A stretch of 64,000 bases of DNA, taken from NCBI RefSeq assembly GCF_009768885.1, contig NZ_WSQA01000014.1, forward strand, positions 1 through 64,000, in the 5' to 3' direction. Positions 1 to 7,930 of the stretch are shown one piece after another. The DNA comes from Sphingobacterium humi (GTDB lineage Bacteria > Bacteroidota > Bacteroidia > Sphingobacteriales > Sphingobacteriaceae). The translations under genes and the position numbers were made by a program. The notes under the pieces were generated by a model, which ran no database searches, was not told where the DNA came from, and saw only the letters and a list, made by a program, of their open reading frames with translations. Position 1 is the first letter of the stretch, and every line of letters starts with the position of its first letter.

Positions 1-60
1 CATAGGTGTAAAGGTTGAAAGACCAAAGCCAAGTGATACTAATAGCCCGAAGCTTTCCAA
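1..60 (+). rRNA. 23S ribosomal RNA, 3' end (partial)
   Basis: The first 60 bases match the conserved last stretch of bacterial 23S rRNA, including the motif AGGTGTAAAGGTTGA and ATACTAATAGCCCGAAGC. The rest of the gene lies before the window. The exact 3' end is not visible from sequence alone and is placed near base 60. It is followed by a spacer of about 150 bases and then the 5S gene, the normal 23S-5S order of a bacterial rrn operon. Confidence 0.9.
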
Positions 61-206
61 TGCGGATAGTTCTGTTGTCCTCTCTCTTTTTGAATCTTTT
101 CTTCCAATAACATGTCAATATCTAGATGATTAGATAGTAGATATGCGATTTGAGAACTGTATGGTTCTGCTAGCTCTATCTATTGTTAATGATCTTAAAA
201 AGATAT

Positions 207-317
<111 letters not shown>

Positions 318-326
318 TTTTATACG

Positions 327-357
327 AAAAGCCCGTGATCATTGATCATGGGCTTTT
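327..357 (+). terminator. Rho-independent terminator of the rRNA operon
   Basis: An inverted repeat GCCCGTGATCA / TGATCATGGGC (331-353) with a very small loop is followed by TTTTTT. It lies just after the 5S gene, so it ends the rrn transcript. Confidence 0.9.
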
Positions 358-501
358 TTGGTTTTGATAGAATTTTTAGATTGGGTAAATATAGTCCTTA
401 TTCATGCCAAAACGGCGTACAAAGAGGTCGAAACTTTAAAAAATTGCTTGGGTCACCTAAGTATAAGTACTAACCACGCAGTACTCAAAACTAAATTCTA
501 T

Positions 502-891
502 CTACTCCTCGTCTTCTTCGTAAAACTCCAAAAGAGATGCGATATAAGTATCATTCCACCCATCAACCATGTCATTGTAGTCTTCCTCTGGAATGTTTGT
601 TTGCTTTACCTCGAAAGAAGTTCCTTTTTTGTGTACATGTAATTTAAGGGTAACGATGGATGCTTCTTCTTGTTCGCCAAAGTACCATTGCTGAACAATC
701 TTTGAATAGGGTTCTAGTTCAAGGAATTTTCCTTGGATGGCGCCATCCCATAAAGAAAATTCACCTTCAGGTCTTGGGTCGATTTCAACTAGGTCACCAG
801 TCCATAAACGGATGGTTATTTCGGTTGTTAATGCACGGTATAGCTCTTCCGGGCTGGCTGGTATAATGTAATATTTCTTAAATTCTTTCAT
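502..891 (-). CDS. START-like (SRPBCC/AHSA1) domain protein
   Basis: A 129-residue protein that looks like a single SRPBCC-fold domain. It starts with the typical pattern of an AHSA1-like domain (YYIIPASPEELYRALT, then a tryptophan-containing segment with GEFSLWDGAIQGKFLELEP) and ends in a long C-terminal helix with an acidic tail. Proteins of this small family are widespread in Bacteroidota; the fold forms a hydrophobic pocket, but the ligand is not known. No signal peptide is visible, so it is probably cytoplasmic. It is divergent from the methyltransferase gene at 947, and the roughly 55 bases between them hold both promoters. The family call is firm but the function is not. Confidence 0.8.
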   Translation of the reverse strand: MKEFKKYYIIPASPEELYRALTTEITIRLWTGDLVEIDPRPEGEFSLWDGAIQGKFLELEPYSKIVQQWYFGEQEEASIVTLKLHVHKKGTSFEVKQTNIPEEDYNDMVDGWNDTYIASLLEFYEEDEE

Positions 892-946
892 TGTTATCCA
901 AAAAAAATGATAATTCCGTAAATTTACGCAGATTAATCAGCAAAGC

Positions 947-2314
947 ATGAGTAATTTTCTTCCAAATTCCTTAGTGAAACGATTAGGTGCGAATCCCTTA
1001 TTTAACAAAGAAGCTTTTATTAAAGCACATGAACCAGGGCAGGCTATCACTTCCATCCGATTAAACCCTTTTAAGCCAGTGGAGCTCGATTTTTATTTGG
1101 CAGATGCTGTACCTTGGAGTTCGGAAGGCTACTATCTGGCAAATCGTCCACAGTTTACCTTAGATCCCTTATTTCATGCTGGTGCATATTATGTGCAGGA
1201 AGCCTCTTCGATGTTTGTGGGGCATATTATTCAAAGTTTAGGTCTTAATAAAGAGCCTCTGATGGCTTTAGACTTGTGTGCTGCTCCTGGTGGTAAGTCT
1301 ACCTTATTGAATAGTACCTTGCATCCAGAGAGTTTGTTATTAGCCAATGAGATTATAAAAAGCCGTTCCATTATCCTGCTGGAAAATCTTACCCGATGGG
1401 GAACTGCCAATACTGTGGTCAGTAATAACGATCCTTCTGCCTTTCGGCGGCTGCCAGGTTTTTTTGATTTGGCTTTGGTGGATGCGCCCTGCTCAGGATC
1501 AGGGATGTTTCGGAAAGATGAAGATGCTATTGATGAGTGGTCGGAAGCGAATGTTAAGCTTTGTAGAGAACGGCAGCAGCGCATTCTCTCGGAAATGATG
1601 CCCTCCTTAAAAACCAATGGTTATTTAATCTATTCCACCTGTTCCTATTCTGAGGAAGAAAACGAAGCTATGTTAGATTGGTTAATTGATGAATATCATA
1701 TGGAATCTGTGCAAATCCCTTGTGACTCCACATGGGGAATGGAACATACTACTTCTAAAAAGTATAAGGCATCGGGATACCGTTTTTACCCTCACTTGGT
1801 TCAAGGTGAGGGATTTTTTGTAGGAGTGTTGAAGGTTCGTGATGTACAGCCCTCCTTTTCTTTGAAGAAATTGAAAGTAGAGAAAGTAGCCTTGCCTAAA
1901 GATGCTTTAAAAGGATGGGTGAAGGATTATTCCCAATTTGCAAGCCTTATGCATCAGGATACCGTTCATATCTGTGCGAAGGAACATGAGTTGGCGATTA
2001 AAGCATTTCAACAGGTGCTCTATTTAAAAGACGCAGGTACGACTGTCGGAAAATGGTTAGGGAAAGAATTACTGCCCAACCATGATCTTGCTTTGAGTGT
2101 ACACCTCGATCACAGGTTAAGTGCAGTGGAATTGAACCTGGATCTAGCACAGGACTATTTACGAAAAGAAGCTTTACCGATTGAATTATTTGATGGTATA
2201 GCGAAAGGATGGTGCCTTATTCAATATAAAAAGCTGCCGATTGGATGGATAAAGGTATTAGGAAACCGGATTAATAATTATTATCCGCGGGAAGTTAGAA
2301 TAGCCAATCTATAA
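947..2314 (+). CDS. RsmF/NOL1-type RNA m5C methyltransferase
   Basis: A 455-residue cytosine-5 RNA methyltransferase of the NOL1/NOP2/Sun family. The SAM-binding motif I is seen as DLCAAPGGKSTLL (about residues 108-120). The two catalytic cysteines lie in motif IV DAPCSGSGMF and motif VI YSTCSYSEEENE. The C-terminal 150 residues resemble the extra domain of E. coli RsmF (YebU), which modifies 16S rRNA; the length is also close to RsmF. The exact target base cannot be read from sequence. It converges on coaBC with only two bases between the stop codons, and no terminator is visible there. Confidence 0.88.
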   Translation: MSNFLPNSLVKRLGANPLFNKEAFIKAHEPGQAITSIRLNPFKPVELDFYLADAVPWSSEGYYLANRPQFTLDPLFHAGAYYVQEASSMFVGHIIQSLGLNKEPLMALDLCAAPGGKSTLLNSTLHPESLLLANEIIKSRSIILLENLTRWGTANTVVSNNDPSAFRRLPGFFDLALVDAPCSGSGMFRKDEDAIDEWSEANVKLCRERQQRILSEMMPSLKTNGYLIYSTCSYSEEENEAMLDWLIDEYHMESVQIPCDSTWGMEHTTSKKYKASGYRFYPHLVQGEGFFVGVLKVRDVQPSFSLKKLKVEKVALPKDALKGWVKDYSQFASLMHQDTVHICAKEHELAIKAFQQVLYLKDAGTTVGKWLGKELLPNHDLALSVHLDHRLSAVELNLDLAQDYLRKEALPIELFDGIAKGWCLIQYKKLPIGWIKVLGNRINNYYPREVRIANL

Positions 2315-2316
2315 GG

Positions 2317-3522
2317 CTATTTACGGGCTTGCTCTTGAACGATGAGTGCACAGATGTCTTTAGCTACCTCTTCTTTTGATTTAAGGTCGTAGGTGGTTAT
2401 TTTACCTGTTTTACGCACAACAGTAATCTTATTGGTGTTGTGTGCAAAGCCAGCACCTGGATCTTGCATCGAGTTGAGTACAATGAAATCAAGGTTTTTA
2501 CGCGTAAGCTTATCTTTGGCGTGCTCCAATTCATTATTGGTTTCTAATGCAAAACCTACTAGGGTTTGATTAGGCTGTTTTTGTTGCCCCAGATTCGCCA
2601 AGATGTCGGTTGTTTTTTTAAGGGTTATGCTAAAGTCTTCTGCTTTTTTCTTAATCTTTTGATCTGCTACTTCCACCGGGGTATAATCGGCAACGGCAGC
2701 ACTCATTACGGTAATATCAGCTGCTGAGAAGTGGGATTGACAAGCCTGAAACATCTCTTCAGCGGATTGTACATCAATGCGCTGTATGCCTGGAGCCGCT
2801 GTTAATGCGGTGGGACCTGACACTAAGGTTACTGCTGCACCTAATTCCTGGAGTTGCTTCGCAATGGCGTAACCCATTTTACCGCTGGAATGATTGCCAA
2901 TAAAACGTACAGGATCGATAGCCTCGTATGTGGGACCTGCACTAACCAGTGCTTTCTTGCCTGCTAAAGGTTTATTTGCGATGAGTTGTTGCTGAATAAA
3001 TGCTAAGATTTCTTCGGGTTCAGCCAAGCGGCCTTCCCCTACTAATCCACTGGCAAGCTCGCCATTTCCAGGAGGAATAATGGTATGGCCAAATGACGTT
3101 AATAGCTGGATATTGTGTTGAACTGCTGGATGCTTCCACATGTCTAAATCCATGGCCGGCGCAAAACTTACTGGTCCTTTAGCGGAAAGATAAACCGCCA
3201 ATAAAAGGTTATCACATAATCCTAACGCGCATTTTGCCAAAGTGTTGGCTGTGGCTGGTGCAATCAGGATAAGATCGGCTTGTTCGGCAATAAGGACATG
3301 GTTATTCCATTCCCCTGTTTTCTCTTGGTAGTAATCTACAAAAACGGGGTTGTTGGAAAGCGTGGAAAGCGTGAGAGGAGTGATGAATTGAGTGGCCTCT
3401 TCGGTCATTATGATCTGTACAGAAGCTTGCTCTTTACGCAGCAAACGAATTAAACTTGCAATTTTATAAGCGGCAATGCTGCCGCTTATACCAATTACAA
3501 TATATTTGCCTTGCAAGGACAT
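2317..3522 (-). CDS. coaBC: Bifunctional phosphopantothenoylcysteine decarboxylase / phosphopantothenate-cysteine ligase
   Basis: CoaBC makes 4'-phosphopantetheine, the precursor of coenzyme A, from phosphopantothenate and cysteine. The N-terminal flavoprotein half (CoaC, residues about 1-180) shows GISGSIAAYK, APATANTLAK and the substrate-clamp motif PAMDLDMW. The C-terminal half (CoaB) shows VSAGPTYEAIDPVRFIGN and SSGKMG, then SAAVADYTP and KIKK. In the mobile loop of the decarboxylase, the place where E. coli has a reactive cysteine reads LASGLVGEGR, with serine instead; this seems usual in the phylum. It is the last gene of bamD-rpoZ-coaBC, 12 bases after rpoZ. Confidence 0.96.
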   Translation of the reverse strand: MSLQGKYIVIGISGSIAAYKIASLIRLLRKEQASVQIIMTEEATQFITPLTLSTLSNNPVFVDYYQEKTGEWNNHVLIAEQADLILIAPATANTLAKCALGLCDNLLLAVYLSAKGPVSFAPAMDLDMWKHPAVQHNIQLLTSFGHTIIPPGNGELASGLVGEGRLAEPEEILAFIQQQLIANKPLAGKKALVSAGPTYEAIDPVRFIGNHSSGKMGYAIAKQLQELGAAVTLVSGPTALTAAPGIQRIDVQSAEEMFQACQSHFSAADITVMSAAVADYTPVEVADQKIKKKAEDFSITLKKTTDILANLGQQKQPNQTLVGFALETNNELEHAKDKLTRKNLDFIVLNSMQDPGAGFAHNTNKITVVRKTGKITTYDLKSKEEVAKDICALIVQEQARK

Positions 3523-3534
3523 CCAATACGAGAA

Positions 3535-3861
3535 TTAGTCTTGCTCTTTAGAAGGATTTCTAAAGTAAATCTTATCGTGTAAAAACTCATCAACAGCCAC
3601 CAAAGAGGGTTTTGGTAGACGCTCGTAATGTTTAGAGATCTCAATTTGCTCACGGTTTTCAAAAACTTCCTCTAAGTTGTCGTTGCTGCTTGCAAATTCA
3701 GATAGCTTTTGGTTCAATTCATCTTTCACGTCTACCGAAATCTGGTTCGCTCTTTTGCTGATTACAACGATAGACTCGTAAATGTTGTCCGTACCTTTGT
3801 CCAACTCTCTTAAATCACGAGTTACGGTGCTGTTTGGAATTGAATTTTTATTCTGGTTCAT
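3535..3861 (-). CDS. rpoZ: DNA-directed RNA polymerase omega subunit, Bacteroidota type
   Basis: A 108-residue protein of the RpoZ/omega family in its Bacteroidota form. Omega helps fold and assemble the beta' subunit. The recognisable part is NIYESIVVISKRANQIS near residues 27-43, followed by an acidic, glutamate-rich middle and the conserved end segment LPKPSLVAVDEFLHDKIYF. It sits between bamD and coaBC in the same direction with short gaps (27 and 12 bases), a common arrangement in this phylum. Confidence 0.88.
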   Translation of the reverse strand: MNQNKNSIPNSTVTRDLRELDKGTDNIYESIVVISKRANQISVDVKDELNQKLSEFASSNDNLEEVFENREQIEISKHYERLPKPSLVAVDEFLHDKIYFRNPSKEQD

Positions 3862-3888
3862 ATATCAAAAAATATAATGTGCAAATGA

Positions 3889-4827
3889 TTACTTGTTTTT
3901 CGTGCTTTCTTCCGTTTCCGTTTTTTCAGTTTGTCCGGAAATGGATGTCGAGATTCCTAACTCTTCTTCTTGTTGCTTACGTAGTTTTTTATCTTCTTCT
4001 ACGCGTTTAATGGCGAAAGCAATTTTCTTTTCTGCGCTCGAGCGTAAGCCGGTAAGCTCGTTTCTGTATTTACTTTCTGGGAAATGTTCCGAGAAGGTTT
4101 CATAATAATCCAACATTTGGTTGAAACGTTCTTCTTGGCGGTGCGCATAACTATTATCGGCGAATAGATACTGCGATTTAATCAGTAAATATTCGATATC
4201 TTCAGCATGTTTGGTGTCCGGATATTGCTTTAACACATTCTCTAATGCAATAACTGCGGCACGGTAATCATCCGGTAATCCCATGTTATAATATAGCTTG
4301 GCATTATCGAATGCTTTTTTCTCTAATTTATCTCGTAAATTCTGGATAAGATCAGAAGCTTCCTTGGCGCGTTCAGACTCCGGATATAGATTGACAAATA
4401 ACTGTAATTCATCAATTGCTTTTCTTGTATTCTCTTGATCTAAGTTCGATCGAGGCGAATCTAGGTAGAAACAATAAGCCGTCATAAACCTACACTCTTC
4501 AGCACGTTGGCTATTTGGATAGTTCTGCGCAAACTGTTTAAAGTGAAAACGTGCAGAAATATAGTCTTTTAAACGATAACTGGCATAGGCCGTATAATAG
4601 GCTAGATCTTCTGCATCCGCAGTTCCCCGATAGCGCGATAATAGGTCTTCAAATAAAGTTAAGGCTTTCGCATACTTCCCTTTTTCGTAGTACTTGATGG
4701 CCTCCTGGTACTTCATCTGTATATTATTGCTGGCGCGTAATTTTTCGAATTTACTCTTACAACTTCCAAAGAAGAAAAGCAACGATACGCCGACAATTAG
4801 GCTAAATACATGATTCTTTAAAAACAT
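3889..4827 (-). CDS. bamD: Outer membrane protein assembly factor BamD (lipoprotein)
   Basis: BamD is the essential lipoprotein of the BAM complex that inserts beta-barrel proteins into the outer membrane. The chosen start gives a lipoprotein signal, MFLKNHVFSLIVGVSLLFFFGSC, with lipidation at Cys23 (shown here only as a motif). Five TPR-like helix pairs follow, seen as repeated patterns such as YYEKGKYAKALTLFEDLL and ARFHFKQFAQNYPNS, as expected for the roughly 250-residue BamD fold. A longer frame begins six codons earlier, but that start overlaps the promoter -7 element at 4832-4839, so the ATG at 4827 is preferred. The C-terminus is lysine/glutamate rich. It is first in the operon with rpoZ and coaBC. 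Confidence 0.9.
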   Translation of the reverse strand: MFLKNHVFSLIVGVSLLFFFGSCKSKFEKLRASNNIQMKYQEAIKYYEKGKYAKALTLFEDLLSRYRGTADAEDLAYYTAYASYRLKDYISARFHFKQFAQNYPNSQRAEECRFMTAYCFYLDSPRSNLDQENTRKAIDELQLFVNLYPESERAKEASDLIQNLRDKLEKKAFDNAKLYYNMGLPDDYRAAVIALENVLKQYPDTKHAEDIEYLLIKSQYLFADNSYAHRQEERFNQMLDYYETFSEHFPESKYRNELTGLRSSAEKKIAFAIKRVEEDKKLRKQQEEELGISTSISGQTEKTETEESTKNK

Positions 4828-4831
4828 CCCA

Positions 4832-4862
4832 CAAAGATACGTCAATTAAAACTAATTTTCAA
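4832..4862 (-). promoter_or_regulatory. Bacteroidota-type promoter of bamD
   Basis: On the minus strand, TTG (4860-4862), 20 bases, then TATCTTTG (4832-4839) fit the TTG / TAnnTTTG promoter consensus. Only four bases (TGGG) separate the -7 element from the bamD ATG at 4827, so the transcript would start at or next to the start codon. Confidence 0.65.
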
Positions 4863-5041
4863 TTAAAATTCCCCGCTAAAATAACGGAAATCCACATTCA
4901 AGAAGCTTTGTTATCATGCTTTTAACAATCTTTAACGAGCCTGGGAACAAAAGTCAGCAAAATGTTGAATTGTCATGCGCGTCCGAGTGATTTATTAAAA
5001 AATAACTATATTTACGTTTATTATAAATTATCGATATTAAA

Positions 5042-5317
5042 ATGACCTTATTAGAGAGAGTAGAGCAGGCATTGGATTCTATCAGACCATATTTGGAAAC
5101 TGACGGGGGAAACGTTTCTATCGAAGAAATTACGCCAGACAATGTTGTAAAACTTAAATTGTTGGGCACATGCGCCAGTTGCTCCATGAGTATCATGACT
5201 TTCAAAGCTGGACTAGAACAGGCTATTAAAAAGGCTGTTCCAGAGATCGTTTCTGTAGAAGCTATCAACCTGACGGATATCAATGACCCTAATGCCATTA
5301 CTCCAAACCAATTGTAA
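5042..5317 (+). CDS. NifU-type iron-sulfur scaffold protein
   Basis: A 91-residue single NifU C-terminal-like (Nfu) domain. The hallmark is the CxxC motif in LLGTCASCSMSIMTFKAGLEQ (Cys43 and Cys46 by my count), preceded by the conserved IRPYLETDGGNVSIEEI. Such proteins carry or deliver 4Fe-4S clusters; here it could serve the many cluster-containing subunits of complex I in the window, but that is inference. The protein is cytoplasmic and complete. It diverges from bamD across a 200-base AT-rich region. Confidence 0.9.
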   Translation: MTLLERVEQALDSIRPYLETDGGNVSIEEITPDNVVKLKLLGTCASCSMSIMTFKAGLEQAIKKAVPEIVSVEAINLTDINDPNAITPNQL

Positions 5318-5372
5318 TAAATTTGATAACGATTGTTAACACAATTTAACAGCGTCTATACTGTGATTTCAG

Positions 5373-5380
5373 TAGTTTTG
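5373..5380 (+). promoter_or_regulatory. Promoter -7 element before the 5387 gene
   Basis: TAGTTTTG fits TAnnTTTG and lies six bases before the ATG at 5387. No good -33 element is seen, but two TTAACA hexamers (5336-5341 and 5346-5351) lie 10 bases apart in the region just upstream. Confidence 0.45.
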
Positions 5381-5386
5381 TGGGTA

Positions 5387-6043
5387 ATGAAAAGATACCT
5401 GAAATTTATATGTCTTCCTTTATTGTTGTGTCTAGCCTTGTTCGGTTATGCGCAGGAGAAACATATTATCCAATTTTCAGGCTACATTGTTGCCGCGGAT
5501 ACCGATGTGGCTGTACCTTATGTTACGCTGCGGAATTCAAGTTATGGCAATGATACCTATTCAGCTAACCATGAGGGCTATTTTTCTTTCGTTGTTCATG
5601 CCGGTGATGTGATTGAACTATCCTCTATTGGATATGCCACTATTCAGATTACTATTCCTAAAGTGTCTGGCGATAAATATAGCACCAAGGTGGAACTGAC
5701 GCCTTTGGTGGAAGAATTACCCGTGGTTACCATCGGGCGACCCCTGCCCTGGGCAAGTATTGAAGAGTTTAATCGGGAATTCTTAGCCTTAAATGTGGGT
5801 AATGACGATATTTTATCGGCTAAGCGTAATCTATCACCGCAAGCTTTGGCTTCATTGTCGAAGATTGTTCCGCGTAGTGCAGAAGAAATTCAAGCGTATA
5901 ATAACTTCCAGCGTCATATTAACATGTCCAATAAGGCAATCAACCAGAATTTTGCCAACCCATTGCTTAATCCATTTGCATGGGGACAGTTGATCAATCA
6001 AATTAAGCGTGGTGATTATAGCCGCGAACGCCTGAAATACTAG
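5387..6043 (+). CDS. Secreted protein with carboxypeptidase-like regulatory domain
   Basis: A 218-residue exported protein. The start at 5387 gives a clean signal peptide (MKRYLKFICLPLLLCLALFGYAQ); the frame extends 18 codons further upstream but that part overlaps the promoter. After the signal there is a CarboxypepD_reg-like beta-sandwich (FSGYIVAADTDVAVPYVTLRN..., GYFSFVVHAGDVIELSSIGYA), of the kind found at the start of many Bacteroidota outer membrane proteins. The C-terminal half (asparagine-rich, NINMSNKAINQNF-like helices) has no recognised domain. It probably sits in the periplasm or outer membrane; its role is unknown. Its stop codon shares the palindrome CTAG with the stop of the convergent FtsX gene. 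Confidence 0.72.
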   Translation: MKRYLKFICLPLLLCLALFGYAQEKHIIQFSGYIVAADTDVAVPYVTLRNSSYGNDTYSANHEGYFSFVVHAGDVIELSSIGYATIQITIPKVSGDKYSTKVELTPLVEELPVVTIGRPLPWASIEEFNREFLALNVGNDDILSAKRNLSPQALASLSKIVPRSAEEIQAYNNFQRHINMSNKAINQNFANPLLNPFAWGQLINQIKRGDYSRERLKY

Positions 6044-7269
6044 TTGGAATCTAGCACCTCAACCTTATCGAATCCCTTAATACTTAATTTTGATGCCACG
6101 TAGGATACGATGGTAGAAACCAGCATAACGGTTAGGAAAATAATGATAAAGTCGGTATAGCGAATGTCTACCGGGTAAGCATCAAATAACGACCCTTCGT
6201 TGGTTTGAATGAAACCATAGCGTTCCTGCAACATGCAGAAGAGGAGACCGAGCACCCCGCCTACAAGACTTCCTATGAGCGCGATTAGTACGCCTTGGTA
6301 AAAGAAGATGTGTTGAATTAAGCTTTTGTTCGCACCTAAGCTTTTCAATACCACCATATCTTGTTTCTTATCGATAACAAGCATGGTCAAGGATCCAATA
6401 ATATTGAAAATAGCGATGATGCCAATGATGGTGACAATAAAGAATACGATCCACTTTTCTGAGCGTACTGTTTTGTATAAAGTAGGATTTTGCTGCTCGC
6501 GGTTTTTGACGAGGTAATCATTTCCTACTAATTCTTGGATATCCTTCTGAAGCGTTTTTGAATTATCGTTTTCGCCAAAGAGTTCAATGGCTGAAATGGC
6601 ATCATATTCATTTAATAAGTCTTTGGCAAAGTCTATGGGTACTAATATGAGGTCGTCAAAGCCCGGTTGAAATTTAAGAATAGCACTGGAAGGAATCTTT
6701 CGCGTACGAATATCGTCGAGCGGATTGATGCTGCTTGCTGGTGCGTTTTTATCGGGGATATTTAAGCTCAAGAAGTTGTCGAAGCCTTGTAGTGGCACTT
6801 GCAAATTGGCTTGCACCTGCGCCCCTAAAATAGCGTAATTAACACTATCCATTTCCACTTCCAATTTGCCCGCAAATAACATCTCCTGAGAAGCATGGGT
6901 ATGGATGCTTTCAGGCTCAATCCCTTTTAATCGCCCAATAAATTGCTGATGATTATATTCCGCTAAGATCTTATCTTCTAGAACTTCGGTATAGGACTTT
7001 ATTTTTGGGTGTTTCCGTAAAGCCTTGAAGGTTTCATTCTGGGTTGAAAAGACTTTCCCTGTGCCAGGCTCAATGCGTAATTCAGGGGAGAAGATGCTGT
7101 ATTGAGAGAGGATGAACTTTTCTAAGCCATTATAAAACGTTAAAACGATAACCAAGGCTGCAGTACTCACAAGTACACCGATAACGCTTATCGAGGAGAT
7201 AATGTTTATGGCGTTTACTGATTTCTTGGAAAACAAATAGCGCTTGGCGAAAAAAAGTGCTAACCTCAT
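6040..7269 (-). CDS. FtsX/LolC-E type ABC transporter permease
   Basis: A 409-residue inner membrane protein with the topology of the LolC/LolE/MacB permeases. One membrane helix near residues 20-45 is followed by a periplasmic domain of about 220 residues, then three helices with the FtsX domain (WIVFFIVTIIGIIAIFNIIGSLTMLVIDKKQDMVVLKSLGA, seen here in two parts around residues 275-310). LolCDE-type systems release lipoproteins from the inner membrane; the ATPase partner is not in the window. It is the last gene of the TPR-aroE-gldD-MBL operon, four bases after the MBL gene. Confidence 0.85.
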   Translation of the reverse strand: MRLALFFAKRYLFSKKSVNAINIISSISVIGVLVSTAALVIVLTFYNGLEKFILSQYSIFSPELRIEPGTGKVFSTQNETFKALRKHPKIKSYTEVLEDKILAEYNHQQFIGRLKGIEPESIHTHASQEMLFAGKLEVEMDSVNYAILGAQVQANLQVPLQGFDNFLSLNIPDKNAPASSINPLDDIRTRKIPSSAILKFQPGFDDLILVPIDFAKDLLNEYDAISAIELFGENDNSKTLQKDIQELVGNDYLVKNREQQNPTLYKTVRSEKWIVFFIVTIIGIIAIFNIIGSLTMLVIDKKQDMVVLKSLGANKSLIQHIFFYQGVLIALIGSLVGGVLGLLFCMLQERYGFIQTNEGSLFDAYPVDIRYTDFIIIFLTVMLVSTIVSYVASKLSIKGFDKVEVLDSN

Positions 7270-7273
7270 TTAC

Positions 7274-7915
7274 TTAGGCTCTAATGAACGGATTGTTTTG
7301 CTTTTCTTCTCGAATAGTCGTGGTTGGGCCATGTCCAGGATATACTACCGTATCTTCTGGAAGGCTATAAATTTTGGTCGCAATGCTATCCAGCAATTGC
7401 TGATGGTTTCCACCAGGAAGATCAGTTCGGCCTATGCTGTTTTTAAATAGTACATCGCCACCAATAAGGAATTTATACTTCTCGCTATACAAGCATAAAT
7501 GGCCAGGAGAATGTCCGGGAGCTAAGATTAACTCAAGTTTATCGTCTCCGATCTGAATCTTATCACCTTCACTTAGGAAGGTCTCCGGAATGGGCGATGG
7601 CTCATAACGAATACCCATCTGTGGCGCATAATTCTGAACCTGTACGACCAAAGGAAGTTCTTTTTCGTGAAATTGAGGAATGAGATTATAGGTGTCGGCT
7701 ACATATTTATTGCCTAATACATGGTCGATATGGCCATGGGTATTGATTAAGGAAATAGGGGTTAATCCTTCGCTTTGGATATAGGCAGATAGAGCTTCTT
7801 CTTCCTTATAATGGTGCATACCTGGATCAATGATGATGCAGTTTTTGTAATCGTCATAAATGATATAACTATTTTCCTGATACGGATTGAAGACAAAACT
7901 TTGAATATGTAGCAT
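7274..7915 (-). CDS. MBL-fold metallo-hydrolase (glyoxalase II-like)
   Basis: A 213-residue metallo-beta-lactamase-fold hydrolase. The metal-binding motif THGHIDH is near residues 58-64, a later histidine is in APGHSPGH, an aspartate in IGGDVLF, and the last histidine in VYPGHGP. This pattern and length match the glyoxalase II/YcbL-like group of thioester or persulfide hydrolases. The ATG at 7915 is used; the longer frame opens with TTG two codons earlier. It follows gldD by 15 bases in the same operon. The substrate is unknown. Confidence 0.9.
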   Translation of the reverse strand: MLHIQSFVFNPYQENSYIIYDDYKNCIIIDPGMHHYKEEEALSAYIQSEGLTPISLINTHGHIDHVLGNKYVADTYNLIPQFHEKELPLVVQVQNYAPQMGIRYEPSPIPETFLSEGDKIQIGDDKLELILAPGHSPGHLCLYSEKYKFLIGGDVLFKNSIGRTDLPGGNHQQLLDSIATKIYSLPEDTVVYPGHGPTTTIREEKQNNPFIRA

Positions 7916-7930
7916 AGTCAAAAATAGAAA

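Noticed and set aside
360-501. A gene or RNA in the 142-base gap after the rRNA terminator
   Set aside because: No coding frame or stable hairpin is convincing; it appears to be ordinary spacer.
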